Notes under the pieces: model-generated
The model's database searches: none
What the model saw: only the letters and a program-made list of their open reading frames with translations
What the model was told of the DNA's origin: nothing
Shown: piece after piece, positions 24,317 through 38,221 of the stretch
How positions within the stretch are numbered: position 1 is the first letter of the stretch
How the letters are laid out: the number at the start of each line of letters is the position of its first letter
Translations under genes and position numbers: made by a program
Assembly: GCF_037975245.1 (NCBI RefSeq)
Contig: NC_092565.1
Span: forward strand, 18,577,999-18,641,998
Length of the DNA: 64,000 nt
DNA from: Apostichopus japonicus
Taxonomy: Eukaryota > Echinodermata > Holothuroidea > Aspidochirotida > Stichopodidae
Reading direction: 5' to 3'

Positions 24317-26844
24317 GACAAGTTCAGAGAATCTATCTCTTGGTGGATCTTATGAACTGAGAACGGAAATGATTGCTTACTTCACCTGCACTGATTTCTA
24401 CTGAACTCTGACATACTTAAAACTTATATCTCAGTTTTACCCTGAAATTCTTCAACTATTACAGATAATCACATTCCATAATGGAAGACTTACCATCAAA
24501 TGGCAAGTGCCTCCAATTTGTTCTTATCTTAAGCTTTAAGGGGTAAAAAAGGCTTTGCGATATTGGAAATATTGTGAAGTACATATTACCCCCTAGAGGA
24601 TTAGAGAACCAAATTTATTAAACATGAGTGTTCTAAAAAATCCCCCTCGAGCAATCACAAAATATTCAACTGCGTCCCAACAATTTAATAACAATAATAA
24701 CTATGTTCTGTTCTTTTAGTTTTACTAAGAAACTGAGAGCAAAGATGGAATGGCCAAAGAAAAAGATGAAATAAATCAAACTGTCTGAGGACAAATTAGA
24801 ACTCCAAACCAACCCAAAATCTAATTTTCTCTCTCAACATGCAACTCCTTGCTTCCAGATGCAATCATTTTTTAGCAAAGACATTGAAAAGTAAAGCTGA
24901 CAGTTTGACATTTGGAACCTCCAAAAGAATTTCCCGATTGCACATTTGCTGTTCATCTTTTTTAGATTAAGTTAAGACTTTGGCATTTGTTGAAGGTCTC
25001 TGTGTTGCTGAATAACTATATTACAAAGTGAAACGGTCTTAAAATCTTGTAACGTTTTCGAGGTTTCCACATGTTAGTTGTGATGATATTCTATTATTCC
25101 AAACCCCTCAAATGTTGATAAAAAAAGGCTCTATACCAGTGGGTTGTGAAGCTGATGATAGTTTGGCTGTAAAAGAGACTAAGCATGAGGCATTCAGCGA
25201 GGAAATGTAAACCTCCTGATCGTTGGACCTTTAACATACTTCTATGTCGAACGTTGTCGAGTGCATTTTTTTGTTTCTCTCTTAGGTGGGGAGAATGTGA
25301 TGATATTGTACTATAATGTTAATCTTAGCAGTACATGTTTTTGGCCTTTACGGCCTTCTATATATTATTCGGCCTTGTATATGTTATATACTTAGGTTCG
25401 TTTTGCTGGTTGTGTTTTGTTGTTTAAAACCTCATTAAAGGTCTGTATTCAAGTGTATCAGTCGGTGTCTTTTGTACTACATTTAGTTACCAATGAAATT
25501 GTTACATTATCAGCCAATGTGTTTCACCTTTCACTTTATTTTATAAGGTTCATTTTTTTTGGGGGGGGTGGGGGGTTCTCTGTTCATAATGTACAAGACC
25601 ACCAAACCCTGTGATATGTGGAACTAATTCAAATAATGTCCATTAAGGCTAGCTACTTACAAATGTTTTAAAAATGGAGATTTGAGGCTAAATTAACCCA
25701 AGTTTTGAAGTTTGTACAGGCATAGGGTCCAAACAAGTGTGAATATTACATGTGTGCATGGTTTGATTTACTGTAGATTGATACAAGATTTGGAACCACA
25801 AGGCAAAATATAACTGGACATGTTTTCTCTTCAATTCCTACGGAACCCTTAAAAAGATAATGACAATATAAAGGTGTAAAGATTTTATGATATGTTTTGG
25901 CATAAACAAATATTATCTGATATAAAGGTGCTTTTTTTTTTTCTTTTTTTTTTAACAGCCTCTTATAAACATCCGACCACACTAGTGACCTTTAAATTAA
26001 CGGTCCTGTTTCTACGAGCAAAATGAACCAAAGTAATTTCTTATCTCTTCATCATGAAAGACATCAGAACCAAAAGAGTTTGTGCGTACGATAGCCAAAC
26101 ATACTGGTCAATACTCTTCACTTAAAGGGAGAGGATAAATTGCAGCAACAAATGAAACGTCTATGAATGGTACCAAACGTTAAATGCGGAAGCCATTGTT
26201 CGATTTATGGCGTCGTGAAAACTTGTCGACACAGAGAATGTCACAAAATTACAAATAGACCATGCAAATAGAAATTTCAAAACTGCCAAAAGAAATGCTG
26301 AAAGGTATGTAATAAAGTTTTCATTCTTGGTGACCAGTTTGAAATATCAAGCAGTGTTTTGTTCTACTACATAGTCCCTTTAAGAACTGTTCCTTTATTC
26401 TGACTTGTACAATTAACGACATGTTATTATTAATACAAATTGGGAAGTAATTGCACCCTGATTCTAAACTTCAACAATCCCAGATATTGAGGTCAGTTAA
26501 AAATGTTTAGTGATTTAGGACTTCTGAAAACAACTGAAAACAAGAAAAAAAATTGGAAAGGTTTTTTTCTTTTTTTTTCACTTTTGCCATAATAAGATCA
26601 ATTTACAACGTTATACTGAAGTTGATATACAGTATGTTTTCAACCAGTCACAAAATAATATGAAAGTTATTCATAATACAAATGATAATTTGGCAAAATT
26701 GTCAAGCAATTTATTGAGTTTGTGATCCCTAAAGTCCACCTTCAGGCAGAAAAAACAAAGTTGAAGAAAGGAAGCAATATCATTCATGACTAAATTTAAA
26801 AGTTGAGAAAGTATATTTTTGTGACTGTAACATGATTACTATAC

Positions 26845-27288
26845 CTGCTTGAAATCTCTATCGAGGTTAGCGCTGCTTTCAATAGTTTGGGAATCCGAAC
26901 CACTCTTTAAAGATAACAGATTCAAGAAAGTTTTTGGGATTTTGCTGGGAGTGCCTCCAGATATGCGATCCAGGCTCCTTCCACTACCTCTAAGCCTCTC
27001 ATCTCTACACAATCTGGCAGGAGAATGCATCTCTTGAAGTTGAGGAGGGGAACTGGTGGTTCGATTCACCAGACGTTTCACGGAAAAGCCTCTCTTGGTG
27101 AGACCTTGGACCACTATACCAGATTTGATCTTTCTGAAAGTGGTTTGCAGATTGATTGTCGTTGGATGGTCCTTCAGTTTCATTTCCCCGAGGAGATTCA
27201 CCAGAGACTGAGTTCCTTTCTCTGCAGTCGCATCACGAACAAAGTCTTGTGGATAGCATCGAAGCCATTGGTCGAGGAGAGTTAACAC
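26845..27288 (-). CDS. Exon 7: REM-like second part and Ser-rich linker (residues 1071-1218)
   Basis: The acceptor is TGTCTAG and the donor GTATAG, which is weaker than the others. It is 444 bases, phase 0 at both ends. It opens with VLTLLDQWLRCYPQDFVRD, which fits the RasGEF-N signature of a hydrophobic helix, a conserved Trp and a (Y/H)PxDF motif. Residues that follow are basic and Ser/Pro-rich (SVKRLVNRTTSSPPQLQEMH) and probably unstructured. No CDC25 catalytic domain is seen after it, so exchange activity cannot be claimed. Confidence 0.8.
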
Positions 27289-29513
27289 CTAGACATCGGA
27301 CCAAGAAAAAAAACATGTGATATTAAGTAGCGTAACATATTGATTCGGAATCAGATTGATTAGGAAAGTATAAAAGCAATGAGGTACTGTATATCTGCTT
27401 TTGTGAGTCACTCAAGTGAACATTTTTGTTTTACATTATTTGTATATTTCACTTACTTGATAATACAAAGAAATACATTGTAATAAACTACATTACAATG
27501 AGTTAAAAACAAATTTGGAGTAATCAATCATAAAAAAAAAGGAAAAAAGAAAGAAAGAAAGAAACTTGTTCATTGAAATCTGCATTCTTGGTAAATAAGA
27601 GGAAATTTGTGGGATGTAATTAATGACTGGTATATAGGTATTTACAGTACATGTCACAGCATGGGATTAAATGTCAGAGTCTAACTAGCAATCAGAGGTG
27701 TAGGGAGGTATTTCTGATGGAGGGTTTAATGTATGTTATTGGTTATGGCTTGCAAGGTGCCAACAAACAACACTGCTGAGATACAGGGGCAGCGCTCTGT
27801 TGGGCAAAAGCCCTCGCAAGCTGCAGCATTTTTTGAGATATTTCTTGTTCTATCCTAGTGATTTACAAACACAAACCATGTCAGAAAGAGGTGAAATTTC
27901 TTGGGAATGTATTTTATATAAAGAACAATGGGACTTGATGAGCCAAACAACAGTAACTACATCCTTTAAATCTATTAATCTTTTTCCTGCATCATGTTAC
28001 CAATGGATCTAAAGGTTTAAACACAAATTCCATGAAAAGACATCACATCTTACAGTGGAACTAGTCATGGGATGGGTTACAACTCCAAAAGGGAATTAGA
28101 TACAAAGACATGCACACTGAGAAAAAAATCTGTGTTGAGGAAAGTTTGGATGTGCAGAGATAAAAATCTTGATTCAAAGATTGTTGGAATATCTTGCATC
28201 TACCTAAATCAGATGACTGCTGTAAGAGTTGTATTACTTAGACCTCTGGTATTCAAACATTTTGCTTGGTGAACTCTCATTTTTAAGCACCAATATCATC
28301 ATGGCAACCCTCCAGCAGCAGTTATCTGTTAAGGAAGGTATCTACAGGGCTCCCTTTTTTTAATATTATTTATGATGTTTAGCAGAAAAAATGGTGTTAT
28401 ATTTTTACAAAATGTTGAAGTAATTTTATGTTCCAGATTTTCCCCTCTATTTTTCCCCCAAAAATATTAGCATTTCCTTTTTCTTCTGAAGTTTTTTGTG
28501 AACCTATAAAAAAATTGTGGTGACCCTTGAAAGGGTCACAACCCCCACTTTGTAATACTAGGGGTTTAGGCCATGTCAGATTGCAGGAAGAAAATATACA
28601 CTGCAGCAACAGAAAACCCTGATTGACATGAGAAGTCCACATATAGTCTGGCTGCACAGAGACGGATCATTTACTTAGTAAACAGCAGCAAAATCAGCTA
28701 GGGTCCTGGGTTATTGATAATTGAACACAGAACAGGTTTTGGTAGAGTTTATATTAAAGATTACAATTATAGGATGACTTTAGGAAAAAAATTATGTTTG
28801 ATATGTTGTACACCGTTAAATAACACTGCCGTCAGTCTAGGTTGTATTTCTATATTACTTTTAAATTTTGAAAAATGACCCTTTAAACATCTGTGGTTCA
28901 TCAAGTACTACAATATAGTGCAATCCTCAGATGAAACACCAAATCCCAAAGAGGAAAATATGAGACTCTTATGGCCTCAAAGGACATGTTTACAATGTAA
29001 TGCAAGTTGGTCAAGGATAAATGGTGTTGAAGTCCATGTTTTGAAGAATTTTTTGATTAAGTTATTCAAATTTATAAAACAATGGATTAACATTAACATT
29101 TAGGCGGCCTGCTCTAAGAAGACAACAACATCATCAAATTAGCTGTTAAAGGATCTTTCCATAGTTTGAGCATATTCTGAAGGTGAATATCTTGAAAACT
29201 GGGAATAGGTATAGAAACATTACTAGCGCTCACATTTTTCATTTTTCTTGGACTGTAACATATCAAGATTAAAAATATGCCTTAATTCATCCTTTAACAC
29301 AGGATAGGTAGGCCTCGACTGAGGTCCAGGGGCAAAGGTCATCAATTTGGCCTTAAAGGAGCAATTCCAGACATTTCACATACAAATTAAAAGTAAATGA
29401 CCTGAAACCAGAGTAGATAAATGAAACATGAGGGAGTATTATAATAAATTTTTGTGAACTATGACACATCCAAACTAAATTTCTCCCCAAGTCGTTCTAT
29501 ATAAACTACTTAC

Positions 29514-29702
29514 ATCATTAACTTCTGCAGTACCAGCCATGTTGCACTTCCCCTTTGAAGCCTTCTTACTTTGGTCATACAGTCTGAGGTAGGTCTGAAT
29601 AATATTAAGGATTATCTGGGTGTGGACCATGAACGGCACAATCTCCAGAAATAGCTGCCATTGATTATTGACGGAAATGCCAGAGGATGTGGACAGAAAG
29701 CT
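29514..29702 (-). CDS. Exon 6: REM (RasGEF N-terminal)-like helices, first part (residues 1008-1070)
   Basis: The acceptor is CCTCTTTAG and the donor GTAAGT (29513-29508); 189 bases, phase 0 at both ends. The stretch VPFMVHTQIILNIIQTYLRL resembles the helices of RasGEF N-terminal modules, where a Phe-x-hydrophobic segment is followed by a leucine-rich helix ending in LRLYD. The match is by eye and needs a profile search. The acceptor and the first 30-odd bases of this exon are copied about 300 bases upstream by a tandem duplication. Confidence 0.75.
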
Positions 29703-30273
29703 CTAAAGAGGACAAAAATGGATGACTTCAGATCAAAAGAAAAAGAACTTTTAACCAACAGAATGTGTTTTTCTTCTTTTTTTGTAATTGTATGAATGAA
29801 CTGAATTGAATTGAACCAGTCCTGTGATTATATATGTAACCATGACAGCTTTTCGGTTATACTTTCTTGGTCTCTCTGACAGAACAATTAGCTTGTGAAT
29901 TGCGGGCAGAGATATTTATGTTAGCTTGCAAATCAGTTACCCAGGCTTTTATCTTAGCATTAATTTTTTGATCATTGACGGAAATACCAGAGGATGTGGA
30001 CAGAAAGCTCTAAAGGAGGACAAAAATGGATGACTTCAGATCAACAGAGTTAAAAAGAAAAAGAAATTTTAACCAACAGAATGGTTCTTTCTTCTTCTTT
30101 TTTGTAATTGTATGAAAGAACTGAATTGAACCAGTCCTGTGATTATATATGTAACCATGACAGCTTTTCGTTAATACCGTCTTGGGTCTCTCTCACAGAA
30201 CAATTAGCTTGCGAATTGCTGACAGAGATTTACGTAAGCTTGCAAATCAGTTACCCAGGCTTTTATCTTAGCA
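29663..30273. repeat. Tandem duplication of about 300 bp, including an exon 6 splice acceptor
   Basis: 29663-29959 and 29970-30273 are two diverged copies (shared GACGGAAAT, CAGAGGATGTGGACAGAAAG, GTGATTATATATGTAACC, CAGTTACCCAGGCTTTTATC). Copy one includes the 5' end of exon 6 and its acceptor. Copy two lies upstream in the transcript and has a CTCCTTTAG acceptor followed by about 35 bases of the exon. It then runs out of homology, so it is a decoy exon start. Confidence 0.8.
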
Positions 30274-32148
30274 CGCAACTTTGTTTTACACAGGGTTAGA
30301 ATGGTTTGCGACCACAAGCATAGCGATCAAGTTTAATATGTCTGCATATATAGTTAATTGCTAGCGAGATTCTGACAACTTCTGCATGCTAATTCAAAAT
30401 TCACAGCCACCCCCATTCTTTGATGAAATATTCTTCAATGTCAGTCTGGGAACAACTTAATGAACATTGCTCAAATCTAGCTAGGTTAAGTGATAATTTG
30501 GGTTCTCTTTGGCCGTGCTTTGCTCTTTACCAATGTTAAACTTCGGTCTGGCCCTTGCAGAAAGTTAATTGAGAATCTCTGATTGAGAGCCAAGGTCAAC
30601 TTCCCCATATAGAAGAAAACATTTGCCATCATTCAGCCAGTTTTTGGCACTATAAAAATTTGGAGGAATTACTGATCATAACCTTGATATAATGATCAAT
30701 CTAAAAATCTCTGTTTTTCGTCGTAAATGTTCCATAAGGTGTACCAAAATAAACTTATCATGATTGAGGATTGCATAAAATTGAAATTATGGAATTTTAT
30801 CAGTAAAATTCCCTTCAAGCTTTTTTTTTTCTTTTTCCAAGTCATGACATCATGCTGCGATGTCATTACATGTATGCAATGATCTGATCTTAGTGTGTAC
30901 GTCTCTGTATAAATGAACAGTCGTATATTAACAAGTACCCTATTGACGTCAAAGAAGAGAAATAAATCTCACGTCTAGGCACTGAGCTCATGTATATACC
31001 CCTTCTGATAAATACTTTGATCCACGGCAATTCATTAAACAGACAAAGAGACAATTTCACTCAACGACTTGCTCTCCTCGAGTATCCTCCGTAAAGTCAT
31101 ATAGAAAGGAGATATCTCTTAATATCTCTCGGAGTTATTCCACAGAGGATATCAGGTTTGACTTTAGTGTATCGCATTTTCTGGACTGTTCTTTGAAGAT
31201 TTTCGACACTGATGAAACTTTCGGAATAATTACATCGTAATGAGACTACTCTGCCGCAGCTGATTATTCACTCTTGTTACGGTAGAAGGGAACACATCCC
31301 ATGTTGCCTTAAAAGATAAGGCAATCAGCTCCCAAAAGCAACTTCATTCAATTTGTAAAAAGTGGATGCACACTTGTCTTATTGTCTTAGCTTAGCCTTT
31401 CTCTCTTGTCATTGTCCTGAGACTACAAACCCTTAAGAGGGTTTATCTAGAGCCCCAAGAGATGCTCTTGAATCTTGTCAGCAATTATGTTACCTAACTA
31501 CTTTTGGGGCCCACATAAGCAAAAACAGGGCATTATCTTTTAGGCAGTTTCTTGTTCTCAAATGTCATTTTAATACCCCTCTTGCCATTTACAAACTGTA
31601 ATGTTTGAAATGGTTTTCAGGTCTTCCTTTCTTGTAGTCTCCTTCCTCATTTTATGTGTGAAAAAGTGAGTATAACTTTTCAGTGTTTTGAATTAAATAC
31701 AGTGTTGTTAATTACAAACATCTATAATTTATATATGCCGTTTTTTTTTCTCAAACCTAAAATATTCTTAACTGAAATGATGTAGATATCTTTGATACAT
31801 ACATGACAAAACTATACAGTGGCTATATCAGTGGAACTCTCCAAACAATTACGCAAAACAAGTCTACTACCACAAATGTTCCTTCAATTAACATTAAAAA
31901 AAAGTACATCTGAATCTCAAACACATGATTATCAAAATTCACAGACGTTTCATTTCTGCTTTTGAATTTCTTTTTTTTCTTGTGTTTTTGTTTTGTTTTG
32001 TTTCGTTTTCTTTTCTTTTTTCTCTCTCTCTCTTTTCCACCTTTCTTTCACGTCCCTATCTCGGTTTTCACGATACTTTATAAAACTTGGTATGATTGGA
32101 TCAAATTTCTAGTAAGTAACTACTTGCCTCTGAATTTAAAATATTTAC

Positions 32149-32267
32149 CTTGTCAAGATCAAGGACCAGAAGAAGAAAGCTGTACAAGGAAGGTAATGGA
32201 TTGTGACCTTCAGCACTTCTCCTCTGACATCCAACATCCAGAATCCTGTCGAGAGCGATCTTTAAGG
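32149..32267 (-). CDS. Exon 5: short helical exon (about residues 968-1007)
   Basis: The acceptor has a long pyrimidine tract (TTTCCTTTCCTCTCATCATCAG) ending at 32268. The exon's first two bases (CC) complete the split codon of exon 4 as Ala. The donor is GTAAAT at 32148. The 39 following codons are open and include LKIALDRILDVG and SLYSFLLLVLDLDK. An alternative AG 27 bases upstream would leave a frame that meets a stop, so the chosen acceptor is preferred. Confidence 0.7.
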
Positions 32268-34010
32268 CTGATGATGAGAGGAAAGGAAAAGAGATCCTCA
32301 AAGTAAAAATGTAATTTTTACATGTAAGAACACCGAGAGCCCCCGAGAGTGGTTCGTGCTTAGAATTGAGACTATTATTATTAATAGGGGACAATGTCTT
32401 CTCAGGGAATAATTTATGATGGCCCAAAAAAAGGAAACTGCTGCTTGTTTAATTTACACAATTTTTGAACTTGAGGTGTCTTAAAGGTCGTCAGTATTAT
32501 TATCCCAAAATACTTTGAAAATCAAATGTAGTCAATCACTATCAAACTGCAATTTGCATGTTATTGCCATCTTCTTTCTCTAACATTCTTAAATCCTTCC
32601 TGTCTAATAAACACTTTTTAAAGTCATGTAATATCGGCTTGATGGGCAGGTGGGTGGGGGGGGGGGTGTCACATATCCAGGAACTTTTCTTTTTGAGTAT
32701 TTCTAGCAGTTTTTAGCAGACTATGTTGGCAATACTGCTGACCTCAAAACACTGAGAGAGTAAATGACCATCGTCGGAACATATTTCTGCTTATCCAGAC
32801 TACATATATGAAGCCACAGAATGTGCTAAACAGGGATATATTGGACTGCTGTTCAACACAAACGGTGAGGTCCAAGGTTATCACCTTTCCCAACAGTATC
32901 CCAACAGTATCAATAATTATACAAAATGAAATGTAAAATTAGACAAATGTAGCTGGTTTTGTATACAAACCGATGCTACTTTTTGTTGCCTTTTACTCAA
33001 CCAAAGCTTAATACTAAGCCTCAAATATGTTATGCGAACATGAATTTTATTCCCTGCACATACTCAGAACTGGTCTTTGTAGAACATGGCTGCCTTTCAG
33101 ACTGAATATGGTTTAATACCAAGACTTCACCAGGCAAGATTTTTCACTTGCCATAACTTTTCAAAAGGTAACTTTAAAGCTATTACCATTCTTGCCTATA
33201 GCCCTATCCTTATGAAATCTCCACATAACCTAGCCAACGAAAATGGCTGTGTGTGAAAAGGAACAGTCTCCTCTCTATTTTGAACTTAATTTGTTGCTTG
33301 ATATATAATAAATCTCCCGTTTTCAGATACATCACATTTACAATAATAATTTGCAGGTTAGAGGGTCAAACGTAATTCTGTTAAAAAACCACATTTTTCC
33401 GATTTTTTTTAACCTTTGATTAGTTTTAAATCATTTCCATCTATATGCTACCAAGCATTGAATTACAAAAACTTGGACTATAATCTGCTTTCCACTAAGT
33501 ATTAAATGCAAATTCCTGCAGATTGTCAGTTTTTCAACCTCCCCATCCCCAATCTCATCCATTAACCTGCATACTACCTCCTTTCTGCAGGTTAATTTCA
33601 GCCAGGCAGACTGACTGACACTAAAAAGGTTACGCCTCTTAAACTGTTTTTCGTATATAATATCTTATGGTTAGACACTGCTGTAGACTATACATTCCAC
33701 TCAGTAATGATCTTCAGTATATAAATGCATGAACTTGCAAGTTATTCCAACACATTTCAGTTTGATCTCTCCCCCCTCATTAAGAGGGGATTAAAGTGAT
33801 ACACGCCTGCGGTTATAAAGCTCAGCTTTGGACTGTGTTTAATAACACATCACTGTAGTCGTAAATCCAACTCATCGAACAGAAGGAAATAGATAGAGAT
33901 TGGACTGAATAGCTGTATGCAGAGTTAGATATCATGCCCTTATCCTCCGAAATAAATTGCTGGATCAATTCAGATGTCATCTCAAGACAAGACTGCATGC
34001 TTGCACAAAG

Positions 34011-34360
34011 TTAAAGGCATTGAAGACCCGCCCCAAATAGCGTGCCGCCATCTTTAAAAAGTTAACTTTCCGTTGCTTGCAAGTGAAGTTCTTCTTCTTG
34101 TCGCTACAAAATGCAGACAGTAATGAAACGTGATACCTTGTTATCTTTTATCTAGACCCGACATTGACTGTGTTGTGGGTATTGACCGTAGATGTATGTA
34201 CTGACTGTACACTTGTGTCTAATTATCGACGGTAGCAAGCTGTGTGTGTATTTTCTGGGATCAATGGTGGTGTCTAACACTTCTGTTACACCTCATTCGA
34301 AACTAGGTCAGATTACCGGCATTAGACGTTTCTTTTTGCGCAAGTCTTCTCACCCTTTAA
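34011..34360. mobile_element. TTAA-flanked MITE, copy 2 (intron 4)
   Basis: Starts TTAAAGGCATTGAAGACC and ends CTTCTCACCCTTTAA. It is the reverse complement of the element at 23949, 350 bp, with shared AAAGTTAACTTTCYGTTGCT and GTCTAACACTTCTGTTACAC. No coding capacity. Confidence 0.8.
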
Positions 34361-35124
34361 CGCCACATGTGCTGGTGACTTGGTTCATGATCAAATGCAT
34401 AGTTTCAATTGAACTCATGGACAGGCTTCACTGTGATACCTTGTAATTATGATCCACAACCTCGACTACAGGAGCTTGTGCAAGCTGGCAAAGCAATATG
34501 TGGTGGAAATCTTTTCCAAGCTAGGACATACAAGTAGCAAGCTAATAATTTTTACTGGCCATGAGCAACATGGGCAGTGTTGGGCCTCGCCTGAAAATCA
34601 TGTGACATTTTCTTTCCTTCAGTTTCTCGACTTACATTACATATTTAGGGCTGCAGTTGATCTCATTGTGTCAGGCAATCATGGGCACCCTAGAGAAACT
34701 TGGTCAATATTTTTTATTTATTTATTTATTTTTTTTATTTCTATAATTTCTAATACAAATCACCTTTCCATATTGTATTTTAACTAAATATTTGTATTTT
34801 CTATGTCGGTCAGCTAGTACGTATCCTAATGTTACGAGATTAGAAGAATGTTAGAAAGTTCTACATACATTCGATCATTTCAGTCTGTTTTAAACATTTC
34901 AATAAAACATTTGCTATAAAGAAAATGTTAAGTATCAATTGCAAATAAAGCAACTCATGGACAGTATGGTTATGATTTGCATAACCATATTTTCTAGTTT
35001 CTGTAAGGGATAGGGAAGGAATTTATGCAGATTCTTGCTTGTTTCTTGCTCATATCCCTTTTATTCTGTGTATTTTGCCATAAACTAGATCCGTGTAATC
35101 TAGGCAGTGACGCATCCTAAGTCA

Positions 35125-35445
35125 TCATCAGTTTGACCTCGGTCCACCATTATCATCATGAGGGGTAGGAGAAGTTGGCCGGACAATAACTGGACATCAA
35201 GATTTCCAGTCATTTCTGTCTTCCATAAGGGTTACTAGCTCAGACGTACTTTCAGCCCCACTGTCCTCTAGTAGGAAATGCAGGAAGGTTTTATGCCTTG
35301 CACCAGGGGTACCATGTTTTGGCTCCCAGAGAATGAACTTGTTTGCTGCTTCTTCTGGGTGTCGGTGGTAGTGACCAGCTGCTCTAAGTCCTAAGTGAAC
35401 AAGGAGCGAAATTGTGTTTGCCCTGCCCCCCCCCCCACACACACT
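35125..35445 (-). pseudogene. 3' fragment of a LINE-type reverse transcriptase ORF
   Basis: The minus frame reads GHYHRHPEEAANKFILWEPK, then HGTPGARHKTFLHFLLEDSG and LVTLMEDRNDWKS. This is the usual C-terminus of non-LTR retroelement ORF2 proteins (a WxP(K/R)HGxRxxGRPxxT-like segment, then a LxxxMxDRxxW segment). The rest of the ORF is missing, consistent with 5' truncation; about 70 bases of possible 3' UTR follow. It lies in intron 4 of the large gene, on the same strand. Confidence 0.6.
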
Positions 35446-36099
35446 ACCACCTTAATCGTAAGCCAGGGATTTTGTCAGAATTCAAAAGTGCTTATAAGTA
35501 CAACTTTTCATATAAATCTTTAATTAAAGACCCTCATTGGTAATTTTTGTTTTCTGACTACAGCCCCTCCATGAAGGTTCATGCATTTAACAAAATCAAT
35601 TTGGGAGGGGGGGATTTGGAATTCCCCCAACACTATTAAAATCATGTGTGCACGTAACTGCTACCCTCCCCCTCCCCAAATCCAGTGTCATCATGCAATA
35701 AGTTCACTGATGTAGCCACTTTTAGGCTATAAATTCGAAATTTTAATAATAAGAAGTTGAAACTTTTAATATGACTTTTGCACTGAACTCAAACTACACT
35801 TGATTCATGATGTTGACAAAAGCACGTTTTGAAGGTTCAGGTTCAAACAGCAAAGGGATATTCACTTTGTGGTGCAGAAAGTTCACAAAAAACTTTGACT
35901 TTCACACTATATTCTTTAAACTGAATCATTTTGACTAAGCCATGCTGTACAGAATTCAAAACCATGTATGTAACCTGTGTCTATAGTAACAGCCCTGGGC
36001 TACATGCAATTCTCAAGCTATCCAACTATTTAATCCATAACAGAAAATTTTGTGTCCCACAACGTAATACAATGTTTTATAGATTCATATACAGAAAAT

Positions 36100-36590
36100 T
36101 ATCAGGATTTCCTGAGTGCCGGGTATACTTATCACCGTCCTGGGGGAGGGGTATAAGGGGTGTCCCCCTCCCCTTTGAAATTTTCAATTTTTGAAGGTGC
36201 TCAGATGCCAAATGCTGGCACTTGTGTAGCTTTTTAAGCACATACACAAGTACTAGTTTTGCTAACAATTTACATTTTTTATTTTTTTTTTAGTGAAATT
36301 TAATATATTACGTACCTGGTAAAAGTTATTAGTTTGTTTCAGAGAGATTTTACAAGGGACCGATTGAGAGCTGTAAGTAATGTTTCTCGGATGCGTAACT
36401 GATGCATTATTCGTCTGTATGATTTTGGCATAGTCTAGGCCCAATTTATGTTGAATATATTGTTAGGAATGTCAGGATTTTAGATGAAAATAGTGCTGGG
36501 CGGGATTCACGATTTTAAGACAGTACTGGGCGGTAAGTTTCAGTGCTGGGCGGGGCCGCCCAGTGCCGCCCAGCGTGGGCACATCCCTGT
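36100..36590. repeat. Remnant of the GGATGTGC-type element with CTGGGCGG blocks
   Basis: GAGTGCCGGGTATACTTATC and a G/C-rich block (36130-36180) at the left; three CTGGGCGG blocks and GGGCACATCCCTG at the right (36492-36590). The pieces match parts of the element at 38861, partly in reverse, so this looks like a rearranged or nested copy. Confidence 0.5.
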
Positions 36591-38221
36591 GAATGATTAA
36601 ACTTTCATCCACCTTCAGTCTTTCCTTTAGTTTTTAATATCAGATATAATACCTGACTGTGGTAAACTTAGTATGTACACAGACCTGTGTAAAGAAAGAA
36701 ACGAATAAATTTACTTGCTTTTACCTGTTCCTTTAAGTTTTGTTAACAAAGCACACATAACAGGGAACTTTGCTTTTCATTTTGGTAGTCAGTTTTCTGT
36801 CCTTATTTGTATTAAGTGCCACTTAATTAACTCTTTCTACTAACTGGCCTACAACAACATTTTAATTTATCAAATGGATAAGTTATCGATCTGGTTTTGA
36901 ATCGACACAGCAGGTCACGTAGAATGAAGGCGGAAGAGAGGGCCTCTATTGCTTACCCCCTCAAGCAACAACGCTTCGAAACACAAAGTTCTGACTATAT
37001 CACACAGGTTCAGAACACTCACTTTGTTCATAATGTTTCAACAGACTGTAGGTGAATGTTCAAAGTCACAACGGCAACAACAAAATAGTGGTTGTAACAT
37101 AGAGCAATCACAATGCTACTCATTATCTCATAAACGTATTTAAACAATTAGCATAAGAATTGTCAAACTTACAGTATTCTATTATAGAAAAACATGAAAG
37201 AAATATTAATTAAATTGTAAAGAAGTTAACAAGTTCACTATGTAATATAAAACTTATGAAATTTCAATAGCAACAGCATCATACTTTATATTCAGAAGAA
37301 AACCCATCTACTTTTGATGGTCAACGTGGCAAATTTGTTCCGGACAACCATATTTCCTGTTAGGAACACCAAACGTTAAGACATGGACGACCAGGCAAAA
37401 TCCTGTAAAATTTGCCCCGGTGAAATAACCATCGTGATGGTCTAGTACCAATATCAAAAGAGCAATTTTTACAACTAAAATGTTGGTCGGAATAGCATCC
37501 ATCACAAAGAATACCTTTGATTCGAAATAAGTCATCAATTGAGCTCAGTTATTATTATTATTATTTTTATTATAATTATTTCTGAGTAATTGATACACTA
37601 CTGTATGTTAAGTTTTATTTCAAATATTGATAGACTTTTTACCGGAATTCAGTCCTCTTTTGCAGTTGTTTGACAGGAAATAATCTATCCCTTATAGCAG
37701 ATCATACTGCTTCAAAAGATTGCCAAATAGTTACACAAATGAGAAGATTCACAGCCCCCCCTGGCACCCTCCCCCCCCTTTTTGACACATTTTATTATAC
37801 AGAAAATGATATCTTACGATATGCTACGTAAACTCTAAAAGTTAACTGAGCAACTCACATATCATTTGGCAATCAAACTAAAGTAATTTATGGATATTAA
37901 CAAATGTGCAAACTTATTAAGTATCAAGGGAAATATTTGTCCAAAGTTTTCTTTAGTACCTCAAAATATAATATTGGAAAGAAAATGTTGTATTCATATT
38001 TTCAAAACACACCCTAACCTTTGGCAATCCACCAACTCTAAATAAATGTGTTAAAAAAGAACTGATTTGTTCATTTCTTATTAAAATAAAGTGCTTTGCA
38101 TTTAAGAGGCATCCATTATTTTCTAGTTGCAGAAGATGAGCAGTTTTCTTTTCTTCTTTTCATTTTTATGCCGAGTAGAAAATAAATTGGTCTCTTCTGA
38201 GCACTGTTCATATCAACTCAC

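Noticed and set aside
34192-34446. 84-codon plus frame
   Set aside because: Mostly inside the TTAA-flanked MITE; no coding character.
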